This document shows positions 42,816-54,674 of a DNA stretch of 64,000 nucleotides, piece by piece. Where the stretch lies: contig CM019721.1 of the NCBI GenBank assembly GCA_009760885.1, forward strand, positions 16,416,196-16,480,195, given 5' to 3'. The position numbers were made by a program, and so were the translations under genes. Positions within the stretch are counted from its first letter, which is position 1; each line of letters starts with the position of its first letter. The DNA comes from Achatina immaculata (taxonomy: Eukaryota; Mollusca; Gastropoda; Stylommatophora; Achatinidae). The notes beneath the pieces were generated by a model. That model was given only the letters and a program-made list of their open reading frames with translations, ran no database searches and was not told where the DNA came from.

Positions 42816-44146
42816 ATGCAACACGCTGCGAATGAATTTCAGAAAGATTATTGTTCTACCACAAGATGTGATATGCCTTTTACATTAGATCGGGGCTGCT
42901 TTTGCTGTGATCCAACAGTACCGCCGAGAACACAAACGCCGAGTGACCAGTTACAGAAAAAACCAGCTACATGTTCATTTGCTACCACAACAGGAACCAA
43001 CATCACACATCCAGCACAAAACGTGGGAGCTGATGCAGTAGAACTACCACATTTACAAAATGTTAGCCTCAGTAATGCATGTTTCAGCAATTTTGCTAAC
43101 CAAATAGGGTGGAATTATCTATCTAGATATGACACATCAGATGAAGTCATCAAAGAATTAGAAATGTGTCAGATTCATGATTCATGCACGTCTGCTAGTA
43201 ACTTTAATGTAACTCCAGATCACAGAAGACCATGTTCTTTCTCTAATCTTCATATGTTACAAAACCGTGAACTAGGGGTAAATTACCAGGAATTGGTGAT
43301 GTGAAACCATTAGCTGCTTTAACTGCATCCTCGGTTACTCAAGGTCAGAGTGTCAGAACATGTCACAGAACTTCTGATAATATAGTTGCGAGTACTGTCA
43401 GTGGAAATTCTGTTGATACTATGGATTTGGACAGTGCACTAGATGAACTTGGCATGCTGAGCACAGTTACTAATAGTCGAAGACAGTATTTGCTAGAAAC
43501 ACAAGGCTTCACATCATGCCAGAAGCACAAACATAGACTTCATTCAAAGAGTGAAAGCTCCCCAAATCTCACAACTTTACTTTATCCAAATGGCTATCAT
43601 GTCCAGACATCAAATTTTGTGTATTGCCCTGACAACACATTTTCTGCTCAGAATTGTATTTCTAAGTCTGAGTTACCATGGCTGAACCAATACAGCATAA
43701 ATAACCTGGAAGATCCAGTAAGACATAAGAAAACAGCCCCACGAATATCTTATATACGAAAAGATAAATTGTATAGACGATCTACATTTCCATATAAAGT
43801 CCCACACAGAATTTACAGTATAGTACAAGATTCAGCATCTAGGTCAGAAAACTTAAATGTTAATACCTGCCCACATGGCATTTCTAATTCATTAATATCA
43901 GAGACTGAGGTAGATGTATTGCCCAGAAGACTAACTGATTATAACCAGATATCAGAATCCAAATCTAATACAGCATCTCCAGTAAAGCCATATGTAGATG
44001 GAAGTCTGGTGCGATCACTGTCTGCTGAAGATCTTGCTCCTGTTTCCAGGCACCTAGAAAAAGAGCTGAAAAAGAAGGAGCCTTGCAATGCGGAACAGAA
44101 CATGGATTTGATGACATCTCAGATGACAAATCTGCATATGTCATAA
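42816..44146 (+). CDS. Unrecognised Ser/Thr/Cys-rich protein, frameshifted once
   Basis: Two overlapping open frames: 42816-43304 (ATG start), and a second frame that runs from just after a stop at 43268 to TAA at 44144-44146. They join if one base is missing from GGGG at 43275-43278: residues to NRELG would continue as GKLPGIGDVKPLAAL, giving about 443 residues. I see no known domain. The N-terminus has a Cys cluster (CFCCDP), the middle is Ser/Asn-rich with RLHSKSESSPNL, and the C-terminus has a short charged helix (HLEKELKKKEP) after VRSLSAEDL. There is no signal peptide or membrane span. TTTTAG at 42778 could be the acceptor of a 5'UTR intron. A three-codon upstream frame starts at 42796. 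AATAAA lies at 44458, 312 nt after the stop. It could be a real gene with an assembly indel, or a recent pseudogene. Confidence 0.75.
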
Positions 44147-45050
44147 AATGATTTTATGTGAAAAAGAAAGTTGTCATAACACACACTACAGTTACATGGC
44201 AGGTTGTTACCAGTAACAGAAATTTGTTGTTAATTTTTGTTGGATTACTTTTTTTTTTATAATTTAAAAAAAAAGGCTTTTATGGTCAATGTAATTTCAA
44301 GAATTAAGTCATGGAGATAATTTTAAAAAAAAATCTGTTAAAATGTTTTTTAAAATAGCACACAGTTTACTTCAGTGGAACATTTATTGCACTATGTAAA
44401 ATATAGAACATGTTGAAATTTATTATCTGTTGGCTAGCATGTGTGTGAAATTAGAGAAATAAAGAACACAGAAGAGAAACTATATTCTAAAATGAATCAA
44501 CATGAAAACAGTGATGGCAAATCTTTTTGTATTGAAAGAAAGAAAATAATAGTGTTAATGTTATTAAGTGGGGAATGAAGAGGGCTTATAATTTGTCTCT
44601 AATAAGATATTTTACATTTTGAAGTCTTGAAATATATATAGGAAAAATGCTGCTTTCACTGTTCAGCTAAATCTTGTGCTGATAAAGAAATGATTTATCT
44701 GTTGACATGGAAAAATATGGCAGGTTTTTACAGTATAGAATGGAAAAATATGGTAAGTTTTTACAGTATAGATTCAAAGTGCATTTTTAAATAAAAGAGA
44801 ACAGAATATAACTTATCTATCATTCTGCATAATGGTTGTGAATCATGTATGTTACTTGAAAGAAACATTTGGACCAGAAGTCATTTTGCAGTTTGATGAG
44901 ATGCCATGCAGCCCCTCATAGTTTTTTTTATTTTTTAAATCAGAAGTTGATTAAAACCACATGGGATGTGGGAGGCATAGATTATAGAAGTTCTTAATTT
45001 CATCTTGTTGCCTGTGAAGTAGATCATGGAAACAATAAAATGAAAAAAAA
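44147..45050 (+). other. Probable 3'UTR and poly(A) signals of the 42816-44146 gene
   Basis: No open frame of note. AATAAA occurs at 44458-44463 and 44790-44795, with a further AATAAA near 45033. A 33-bp tandem pair containing ATGGAAAAATATGG lies near 44707-44775. The extent is inferred from the signals only. Confidence 0.45.
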
Positions 45051-46024
45051 GAGAGAGAGAAATGAAATGTACTATAACTGAAAGTTAATGATCTTTGGCA
45101 AACAGAACTTTACAGTAAGCTAAAAACTGAGCCATGCTATATCAGTCTGTGAAATATTGTAGTGGAACATCTCTCCAAAATCTGGAAAGTTTTTAGGAAA
45201 AAGGATACAGGACCTTTACAATGTACAAGTTCTTAAACCATCAAAAGTCAACAACCTTAATCAGGCAGTGGATTCCTGCACACTAGTAGTACTGTATTTG
45301 GGATATGAAACAGATGATTTGCCCCCTAATGTGTCAGTATAAATTTGCAAAGTTACAAAACACTGTTATATAAAGTTCATGCCTTAATTCATTACAAGAG
45401 AAATTGAGGTGGGGTGGGGGTGGGGGGAAAGAAATGTTGCAGTGATGAGAATGATACTAAAGGAAATATGGAAAGAAGGAGGCAGATATCCTGAGGCAGT
45501 TTAGCCTGTTTTTGTAGAGTTAATTAATTGGATGTGAAATTTTGTTCAGTGTCAGCATTTATCATTAATAGCTTCATAAAAAAGGAAATGTTGTTGTTGT
45601 GCTTTGTGCTGCTGCCACAGCTGTTTTATATAAAAACTAATTCATCATTTAACTGGTGTCATCAGTTCCGTTATGCTTAATGATCTATTAAGGAAGAAAC
45701 TGGAATATCTGTTTACTTGCTTAGAGTAGACATTGTGATCCAAACCTACTACCACAGCACTAGTTTTCCATAGTGAATAAAATGCCAAACTTTCACACCA
45801 TTGTAGTCAACCTAGGCAAAAAATGGCATCTGACATTTGAATCAAGGAACATAGCATTTGAGGCTGAGCATGAATGCTTTTTCTGTGGAGGCTAAGGCCT
45901 GAAAAGTGAAATCTTTGCATAAAACATATTGAACTTAATGGTAGTGTTCTAATTCTTTTTTTTTTCAGTGACGTTACTTAATAGTTTTCCTTTCTGTGTT
46001 CAGTTCATGTTTGAGAGCAAATAA

Positions 46025-46180
46025 TATCCTCTTCTTCTGCATTCAGTTTCATATGCTCAGCTTTCTAAATAGGAAGCTGGATCGCCTCCGTGAATCCTAC
46101 TGTCGGCAGGTCTTCATAGGAGCCCCAGAGTTTCTCCTCCATGCTTTTCTCCATATCTGAGGTTTCTGTATGTAGTGTTG
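46025..46180. repeat. Dispersed repeat, second copy
   Basis: Related to 38230-38475 through TTCAGTTTCATATGCTCAGC and CGCCTCCGTGAATCCTA. The minus strand has a short readable GSYEDLPTVGFTEAIQLP, family unknown. Confidence 0.55.
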
Positions 46181-46989
46181 GTCTGCAATATGTGTTCAGG
46201 AGTCTGGGGACCATCTTGACACATGCATTAGGCTGTTGGTACAGCCTATATCTTTTAGAGTTCAGCGTTTAGTCTGCAGTTTCTGGTTTGTAACCTGAAG
46301 ACTGTAGTTTGCTGTTGCTGAACAAATATTTATTTGTCTCACCTGGTATTTTCAGTCTTTCCTCAATTGAAGAGTTATACACACACTATCATGAATAGTG
46401 AATTATTATAGTAGTTTTTTTTTCAAATATAATTTTGATGAAAATAACATATTGAGTGATATGAAATCTATTAATAACACATTAAAGAAATATCATTTTA
46501 AATTCTATAGTTTTTTTGCCTACATGTACTAAATGAACATATGATTATATAGTTGACAGCTTTGCGTGAAATATATTTTTTAAAGTACATTGTGTATATA
46601 AAAATGATAGACTCCATGGAACAATGCACGGAGGAGCAGTGTTTCAGAATTATATGGAACCCATTGTGGTACCGCAGTCATCAAAGTGAAGAAACAGAAT
46701 AGTAATGCGTATTTATCATGGGAGTATGTGGAGCAGAAATGATCACCAAACTAATTTACTGTTCTTGATCTAGAGTAGGTAAGGATAATTTCTGACTGCA
46801 CTGTACAGCTGAATCCCCATTGTAGTGGAGTCCCTTGAGAAGAATGACTTTGGTGCTTGAGTGTCCAGACTCAGTCAAGTGGATCCTGAAAGTTAGTTCA
46901 CTGCCATCAGCTAGCAGAAGTCACCAGCACTGAGAGTAGCAGTAAAAAAAAAACTATTGAAAATGAAGTGATGTATTTGCATTGATGAC

Positions 46990-47325
46990 GATCTTATTGA
47001 TTCATGCCACAAAGTAGTAAAACTGAAGATAGTTGGAGTTTAAGGTAGTTGTCTTGGAAAACCATATTATATTTCATGACTGTCTCACATAAGTGTAATA
47101 AAGTATTAAGAAATGTTAAAGGGTTACATAACTGTGCATTGGACAAGGCCATAAAGTCTCTGATATGTGAAGGGGAATTGGTGCACATTCCATCACACCA
47201 GTGAAAACCCTGAAAAAAATGGAGGTGACAGGCAGGATATGATCCCACAGTGTAATTCTGAGACTGATGGAGGATCCTACCCCTGTAAATCGTGGCTCAG
47301 TATACAATAGATTGAATCTTATTTA
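46990..47325 (-). other. Unassigned pair of overlapping open frames
   Basis: Minus frames 47248-46994 (84 codons) and 47307-47116 (63 codons) overlap. I do not recognise either with confidence. Codon order and lack of motifs suggest a non-coding repeat or transcript fragment. Confidence 0.3.
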
Positions 47326-47710
47326 CATCCTTCCCATGCAGCTAAATGTCACATAGCATGGTAGTTCGCCAAGATTTCCTGTCTTCGGCGAGTTTTTCAA
47401 TCTCATCAAGGGATGTTATGCCCAGCTGAACTGGCCTCTCTTAACAATGTCCTCTTTAGAGTTTCATGTTGTCAGCCTGTTATGTTCCACTTGATAGCTT
47501 GTCTGGGGATCCTCTGATTGTTTCTTCTCATCACGTGACTGACATATGTACATCTTTTTCTGATCACCCATGAGACAGGTTGTTGTTTGCTCATCTGTCT
47601 TATCTCTGCATTGTTATTGAATTCGTTCCACTTTATACCGAGAATTTTCCTTAGGCATTTGTTTTCAAAAGAGTCTAATTTGTTGTCCATTTCTTTATTT
47701 GTTTTCAGTA
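47325..47710 (-). mobile_element. Family A LINE 3' end
   Basis: Minus strand: MDNKLDSFENKCLRKILGIK WNEF, AEIRQMSKQQPVSWVIRKR, HVMRRNNQRIPRQAIKWNIT, then decayed C-terminus to a CATCCTTCCCATGC-type 3' end (plus-strand reading). Confidence 0.87.
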
Positions 47711-49561
47711 AATTGAATGGGAAATATTATTTATGTCTGCATAGCAAGTTGCAATTCTGTAAATTGTGGTTTGATGTCTGAATAACTCATAAGTGAAAAG
47801 AAAGAAAGAAGTCAAGAGAGAATGATCAGGTGACTGCATATGTCAATAAGAATTTTTTTTCTTTTCACTGGGAATGTGGGTTCTCTGGATGAATATTCTG
47901 AAAATACAGGCTGCTGAAAAATGAAAGTGGTTGTAGGGTTCTTATTTGTTACAAAAATTATAAATTATTTTAGTAGTTCATTTATATGTTAATTACAGAT
48001 TTGTACTTTTGCTTTTCCTTTTGTGTACTGCAGAAAAGTAAAGAATTAGCAGCTATGAAAATTGCAAGTGATTGAATACAACTCATCTGCCTAGATTTTC
48101 ATTTATGAGGCACTTTTCAGTCATAAGGAATTATTTATTGATGAATAATTACCATTCTGATATCAAATTTGGATGTTTTAAAAATTATGTTCATTTTATA
48201 TTTTATTGGCAAAGAATGTTGATTAAATGTATAGTTCCATGAAACAAACTTTCAGAGCACTTGCTTGTTATTTCACTTGATTGCTTTGATCTTTCCATTG
48301 ATTTGTTACTCCTTGCTAATAACTTTTTTCTTAGTTTGGATCATCATCCTCCTTTTTCTCTACATAAATTCATACGTCTTCAGATATCTTTAATATATCC
48401 TTCAGTGTTGATGACAGCAGTTTTTAAAAAAAATTATATAACTTAAAGTCCTCTGGTGCCATTATTTCCTGGCCTCACCAGATTTTCTTCCTGTTTCTTT
48501 CATCCTAAGCAACAGGATTCTATGCTACACATCCTGTCAAGCATGATAATGCTAGTGAAATATTTATAGAAACTCACACAGTTTAATGTGACAGAAGGAA
48601 TTCATCCACTGAACTATATTTTTAGAGCACAAGATTCTCTCTCTCTCTCTCTAGTGCGCTGACAGGAAAATATGGGGGCTAACACCATATCCTTTTGTGC
48701 CTTTAAGGCATGACAGGGTTATCTTTATCTTATGCAGTGGAATTGCCATATCCACACTTATTCTTAATTACACAGCCATCAAAAAAAAAAAATGTTCTTG
48801 GTGCCTTGGTTTTTAGCCCTGTTCCTGTGGTTATTTGGGGCGCTGATTCAGAAAACTGCATTGAATAGACCGCATCAGCTCTAGTTTCTTAGATATGGTT
48901 GAATTTATAAAATTTTAGTCTGCTCTTTAAAAAATCTCTTCTGCAGAATTGGGATGTCATAACAAGCTGTCTTATTTGAATGGGAAATTTATGTATATAA
49001 TTTACCCACATTTTTTGTGTGTGTACAATGACCTTTGTTTCACAGCTATTTGTATTCTTCCTATAATACACACTGGCATAAAAATGTATAGTTCAAATTA
49101 CAAAATTGCTTTTGTTCTGTTTTATTACACAATTTTGTGCACAAAATTAATATGATAAATCATGGTTTTCATAGACTACATATTTCAAAGGTTTCTCAAC
49201 TTGATATGTATAAAACAGTTGTGCTGTATAGTACTTATGACTGTATAGGAGGTTGTGTATGTTCCCACTCATATCATTTAATGTTTGCAAATTGAAACTG
49301 TAGAGGTTATGGCTGCGTCAAGATGGAGATGCTTGAATCATCCCAATGTATTTTTCTATATTTGTGGGGAGTACACACTGAAACCAAGTAGGAAACCTAT
49401 TTCTGAGTTTGTAAAAAAGAGCACATGTAGGTTATTTTGGTGTCAAGCTTGGAGATAAGTCATGGGTTCCTCATATTGTATGCAAAACTTGTATGGAGCA
49501 TTGTACCAATGGACAAATGGAAAGAGAACCTGCTTGAAATTTGAAGTGCCAGTGGTGTGGA

Positions 49562-49844
49562 GTAAAAAGGTAAAATTCCCATTTCCGTGCCATTGAGGCA
49601 TATTGGGGGATACGGGTTTAGGCCCATATTTTCCATGACCTTCGGCACATGAAAGTGTGATGTGGCCAGTATCATGGCTGGCCGCTTCACCTTCCCAGAT
49701 TTCTCTGGTACCCATTTTTAGAGGCTGGGTGAATCCCAGGGCCTTTTTGTTGTGTACTAGAAAAAAAATCCCTCTGCTGGGACTGAAGCTGGTACCACTG
49801 AATTAGTAAGCTGAGCGCCTAAGCACTTATCGAACCAGGCCCTC
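49562..49844 (-). mobile_element. tRNA-derived SINE with 11-bp target-site duplication
   Basis: Flanked by AGTGGTGTGGA at 49551-49561 and 49845-49855. The 5' head on the minus strand (49844 to about 49772) resembles a tRNA of the Ser/Leu type: GTGCTTAGGCGCTCAGCTT (A-box region), then AATTCAGTGGTACCAGCTTC and AGTCCCAGCAGAGGG (B-box region). Body includes GCCTCTAAAAATGGGTACCA and GAAGCGGCCAGCCATGATAC. The tail is short and T/A-rich (TTTTACCTTTTTAC). The 90-codon frame inside is incidental. Confidence 0.88.
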
Positions 49845-50119
49845 AGTGGTGTGGATGGAACCAAAAAACCACTTCTTTGTTGACTGTTATTTTTGTATTG
49901 TTGATATCATAGGCATCAGTGGAAATAATTGTGACAGGTGGTCTTAGCCTGATGTGTTTTTATCTATTTTGTACCCATTCCACCTTTCTTTAAATTACCA
50001 CAGTTCTCAGTCTTGCATGTCTGATATCACACAAGGTAAAGAAAGTGGAATTACAAACAACTTCACATAGTGATCATTTAAAAAAAAAAAATTAGGGACT
50101 CAAATCTTTCCAAGGAGTT

Positions 50120-51240
50120 TTCTGAATTGCTTGCCTTCAGACTAAAGGAAAAGAATGTATTTCAGCCTGGAATGAAAATTATGTTTTATCAAAGGAGAGA
50201 AAAGGATTTTGCTGCCATTCTTTACAGAAGACAACAACTTAATATTCTGAAGTGACATCAAAAACTTTGTGAGGAAAACTGGTCTCTCAGAATATAACCC
50301 AAGTAAGTGGCGTCTTTTCATAAACAGTTCAAAACATAGTCTGAAATGTGTCCTTTTAAATAACGGCAACAAATATGGTTAAATTCCAACTGGTCTTTCC
50401 ACCAGGATGAAAGAAGAGTACAAGGACATCTCTTTAGTTGTGGAAAAGATAAATTACCAAGAACTTCAATGAGTGATTTGTGTAGACTTTGAAGATGGTT
50501 AATTTTCTTCTTGTCAACAAAGTGGCTACACAGTTTCCTTGCTTTTTATGCCTTTGGGTACAGCCAAATGTGCACATTGGGCAAGAAAAGATTGGCCTCC
50601 GAGGGAATATATGGTGATTGGAGATCAAAATGTATTCAGTGAACCTTTGATAGCACAAGACAGAATCATACTGCCACCACTAAATGTAAAGCTTGGTCTG
50701 ATGAAACAATTTGTAAATTTGAATAAAGACGGTTCATACATTGAATACATAGATCATAAGTTATGGCCTATATGTACCATGGGCTTACCATGGAAAAACT
50801 GAAGGCAGGGATTTTCGATGGTCCACAGATCAGATAACTTATAAATGACCCACATTTCATAGCATCAGTGAATGAAATGGAATCATGTGCCTGGTCTTCA
50901 TTTGTTCTTGTTGTGAAAAGCTTTCTTGGCAACAAGAAGGCAGACAACTACACACAGTTAGTAGAGGATATGCTCTTTCAACAGACTTGGCTGTAACATG
51001 GGTGTTAAAATCCATTATATGCACAGTCACTTAGATCGTTTTCCAGAGAATTGTGGTGACTTAAGCAAAGAGCAAGGTGAAAGATTTCACCAAGACATGA
51101 AAACAATGGAAGCTAAATATCAAGAAAGATGGGATGCACACATGATGGCAGACTATTGTTGGAATCTTATGCAGGATTGTCCTAACAGATCCCATTCTCA
51201 GAAGTCTTGTGAAAAGAGCTTCTTATGTAATGAATGGACA
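50120..51240 (+). pseudogene. Decayed transposon-type protein (GERFHQD family)
   Basis: Plus-strand pieces over several frames: RLKEKNVFQPGMKIMFYQRR, EYNPSKWRLFINSSKHSLKC VLLNNGNKYG, SGYTVSL, WPPREYMVIGDQNVFSEPLI, RIILPPLNVKLGLMKQFVNL, then GCNMGVKIHYMHSHLDRFPE and EQGERFHQDMKTMEAKYQER, DAHMMADYCWNL. I recognise this as a high-copy family found in arthropods and other invertebrates, never given a clear function. At least four stops or shifts; the middle is heavily eroded. Confidence 0.8.
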
Positions 51241-51378
51241 GTTTGCATCATAAACTTGTGCTTTTGGTATGAAATAAGTGTATTTTCATGTAGTACACTT
51301 TTATTTTAATTTTTAATATGTTTCCTTCATGCTTAAAAGATATTAATTTAAACACTACATTAAAATACCTGATTTGTT

Positions 51379-51585
51379 ATGGGCGAGCAGAGTGAAGAGT
51401 GGTCTGTGGCATATGTTCTGTATCTAACTAGAGCTGATAGGGGAAAACTTGTGCCATTGTTGGAATCAGTAGGTCAGATATACCCAGAAACAGGTCTAAC
51501 ATTTGAGGCAACAAAATGTGCATTGGCTGGTGTTATGTATCCGCGACAAAATAATTCTGCTACAGATGGTAGGAAAATCAAGTAG
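51379..51585 (+). other. Unassigned 68-codon open frame
   Basis: MGEQSEEWSVAYVLYLTRAD begins at an ATG, downstream of the GERFHQD remnant. No motif recognised. Probably chance or part of the same dead element. Confidence 0.25.
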
Positions 51586-51625
51586 ATATCTCATAGATTT
51601 ACAGGGTTTGTCTTAAGGACTTCAA

Positions 51626-51730
51626 TCAGTCAGTCATTTGCATGTCCCTTGCGGAACTTTGACTCCCTAACAGCTCTCCTGTAGGCCTCTTGGTTGTAAG
51701 CAAGATGCCCTGCTGCTGATGCATCGCTTA
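51626..51730 (-). mobile_element. Family B LINE 3' tip
   Basis: Matches 16955-17110 over CATTTGCATGTCCCTTGCGG and CTCTCCTGTAGGCCTCTTGG; minus strand reads the SAAGHLAYNQEAYRR..KFRKGHAN end. About 105 bp. Confidence 0.78.
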
Positions 51731-52379
51731 AGGACTTGCAAGAATAATATGCATCCCTTCATTTTATACTTGCTCTAAGTTTTTCTGTGTACAGCTGTGA
51801 CTTGTCAGTGTTTAGCCTGTTACACAAACACTTTGGTATAACAGCAGGTAATTCTTTTACCTCTTGCCATGATCTGAATCATAATCTTGTATTTGTGTTC
51901 TTGTAGCCTATTTTGGCTTTGATGAATAGATTATGATCTGATTAAAACTGAGCTTCTTTTCTTTAGTGAACAAGTTGAACTGTGCTGCTTCTAAATGTCA
52001 AAGGTCTAGTGGAGTGAACTGATATATTTAGAACCACTGTTCAAGAATTTAGATAATAAATGTTGATGTGTAATATCCTCTTCTACAAGTATGTTTCTTT
52101 GTTACCCACATAGAAACAGCTGATACCCAGGCTGTCAACTCCACTGCTAGACAATGGCAACACTGGAGAATCACAGGCAATCTTCCAACACATAACAATG
52201 TTGAGTCATTCAACAAGAAGGTAGTTGCACAACTAGACAATTATTAATGAGGAAAAATGAAAGGTGACTGATGAGGATGGAAGATTTCAAGAATTTTCAT
52301 ATGTCAGGCTCCACTCCCTGGCAAGAACTCACTTTTGTCATGTGGTGAGCGACTAGACAATTCTTATAGTTAGAATAGG

Positions 52380-53695
52380 GCTTATATCCTTCCTGTGCAT
52401 TAAATGTCACATAGGGGTTGCAAGGTAGTTTGCCAATTTTTCTTGTTTTTGGCGAGCTTTTCAATCTCATCAAGGGATTTTATGCCTATTAGCTTGGCCT
52501 CTCTGAACAATGTCCTCTTTAGAGTTTCCCGTGGTCAGCCTCTTTTTCTTCAGCCTGTTATGTTACACTTGGCAACTTGTTTGGGGATTCTCTGACTGTT
52601 TCTTCTTATCACGTGCTCAACATATGTCCATCTCCTTTTCCTGATCACCCATGAAACTGGTTGTTGTTTGCTCATCTGTCTTATCTCTGCTGTGTTTTTG
52701 AATTCGTTCCACCAGATGCCAAGTATTTTCCTGAAGGCATTTGGTTTCAAAAAAATCTAATTTCTTGTCTATTTCTTTAGTTGTATTCCAGCTTTGGCAT
52801 GCATAAATGGGGGTGGATATGACTTTTGAATTGAATAGTCTTAACTTGGGTTTTTGTGCTTATAACCTCTGAATGGGAAGTTTCAAAGTTTCATTATTTT
52901 TGTTTTGTCTTTGTTAATTTCAAGACCTATTTTGCTAGCCAGTGAAAACAGGATATCTCTTTTTTCTTGCATGGACTTCACATTGTTACTGATAAGAGTT
53001 ATGTCATCAGCAAAATCAAGATCTTCTAGTTGGGTCCCATGTACCCAATCAATACCTGTGTTACCGGTGCAGCATTTTTTCATTATGAAGTCTACTGCAA
53101 TTACAAAAAGCAAAGGAGACAGTACAGATCCTTATTTCACACCTGTTTCAATCTGGAACTCATCCCTTCTTCTGTTTTGACTGCACAAACATATTCATTG
53201 TAGAGGTCCTTATTGATGCTGACAGTTTTAGATGGTATTCCAGTTAGACTTAAAATACTCCACAGTGAGTCTCTGTGTATGGTATCAAATGCCTTTTTAA
53301 AGTCTATGAAGTTCAGTATTAATGGTTTCAGCTTTTCAATATATTCTTCAAGTATTATTCTTAGAGTGAAGATCTGGTCGAGACAGCTTCTCCCTTTCAA
53401 AATCCTGCTTGTTCTTCTCTCATTGCAGTATCCACTATATCTTTAAGTCTGTTCAGAATAACTTTGCAAAATACTTTTGACACAACTGATAGTACATTTA
53501 CTCCTCGCCAATTGTTGCAGTTACTAAGGTTGCCTTTTTTTTTTGTTGGTATTTTAACAATGATTCCTTTTTTCCATTTAGAAGGGACCTTTTCTTCTTT
53601 CCAAATCTTATTAAACATTCTCTGTAGTTGTCTCATGTTGTCACTGTTGATAGCTTTTAACATTTTGGGTGTTATTTCATAGAATAGGACTACCA
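52380..53695 (-). mobile_element. Family A LINE, long copy with RT and C-terminus
   Basis: Minus strand from 53695: MLKAINSDNMRQLQRMFNKI, WKKGIIVKIPTKKKGNLSNC, NNWRGVNVLSVVSKVFCKVI, GRSCLDQIFTLRIILEEYIE, motif A LNFIDFKKAFDTIHRDSLWS, then HGTQLEDLDFADDITLISNN (motif C, FADD), a C-terminal segment with AEIRQMSKQQPVSWVIRKRR and the 3' end near 52390. Shifts at about 53137 and 52880. Endonuclease absent. Confidence 0.9.
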
Positions 53696-53767
53696 GCATT
53701 AAAAATCAAACAAAATATTGCCTTACTTACTGAACATCAGAATACTTCAAATAGAAAACAATCCACA

Positions 53768-54035
53768 CATCAGCAACCATAACTAGTAAGCTAACATCAT
53801 CAACCACAACTAGTAAGCTAACATCATCAACCATAACTAGTAAGCTCACATCATTAACCACAACTAGTAAGCTCACATCAGCAACACAACTAGTAAGCTA
53901 ACATCATCAACAACAACTAGTAAGCTAACATCATCAACAACTAGTAAGCTAACATCATCCACAACTAGTAAGCTAACATCAGCAACCACAACTAGTAAGC
54001 TAACATCAGCAACCACAACTAGTAAGCTAACATCA
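53768..54035. repeat. Degenerate ACTAGTAAGCTAACATCA satellite
   Basis: Ten or so units of CAACTAGTAAGCTAACATCA plus a CATCAAC/GCAACCA spacer. Unit length varies from about 21 to 28 bp through loss of CAACCA. Abuts the truncated 5' edge of the 52380-53695 LINE after about 70 bp. Confidence 0.95.
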
Positions 54036-54674
54036 GATCAAAAATGGTCAAAAACTGCTATCAACAAACACTGAGCTCAAAATATACTCTAACAAACTGC
54101 CATTATTGTTCTGCCCTAAGAAGGACAGCGATTATTACTTTTACTACTCGAAGCGAAATCGCTGAATAACTACTTTCATACGTAGTCCAGAATACATCAA
54201 GTTTTGATTTTTTTTTTTTAAACGGACTGAACAAGCCTATAAAAATCTCCATATCACAAACATTCTGAACATACTGTTCAAACATGAACATCTTCCTAGA
54301 TAGTCCTCATGCTAACGTAACCTACTGATCTCTACATAATCATCAATCAAAATCATTCTACTTGGTCAGCTCTAGCTATTTTATATGACTGAGGCTTTCT
54401 CAGCCCCATCTAGAAACTTCAGTCTCGAGAAGTCTCAGCCTTTCCGTGAGAAACACTGTTTACTTAACCTTCAACTACTGTGAAAATCCTAGTTTCCGAC
54501 AAATAATCTTTGTGCCCAAATTCACAGTTTGGTGCGACTGTTTTTAACATTACTCCGATCCAACAGTAACTTTTTCAGAGAATTCTGTCTTAAGTTGGCG
54601 TCAAAACATGAACTATAAAATCCTAGTATGACAATTATTGATGTGTCTCCGTCTGTAGGTCATTGAAAGTTCAG

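Noticed and set aside
43278..43289. A GT..AG stretch (GTAAATTACCAG) at the frame break of the orphan gene, suggesting a mini-intron
   Set aside because: Only 12 nt, far below any spliceable intron, and removing it would not change the frame.
43268..43304. Programmed -1 ribosomal frameshifting at the GGGG run
   Set aside because: The site CTA GGG GTA A does not fit the XXXYYYZ slippery pattern and no stem-loop is evident. A one-base indel is simpler.
53768..54035. CRISPR-like repeat/spacer array
   Set aside because: Spacers are the same degenerate sequence shortened by degrees, not unique.
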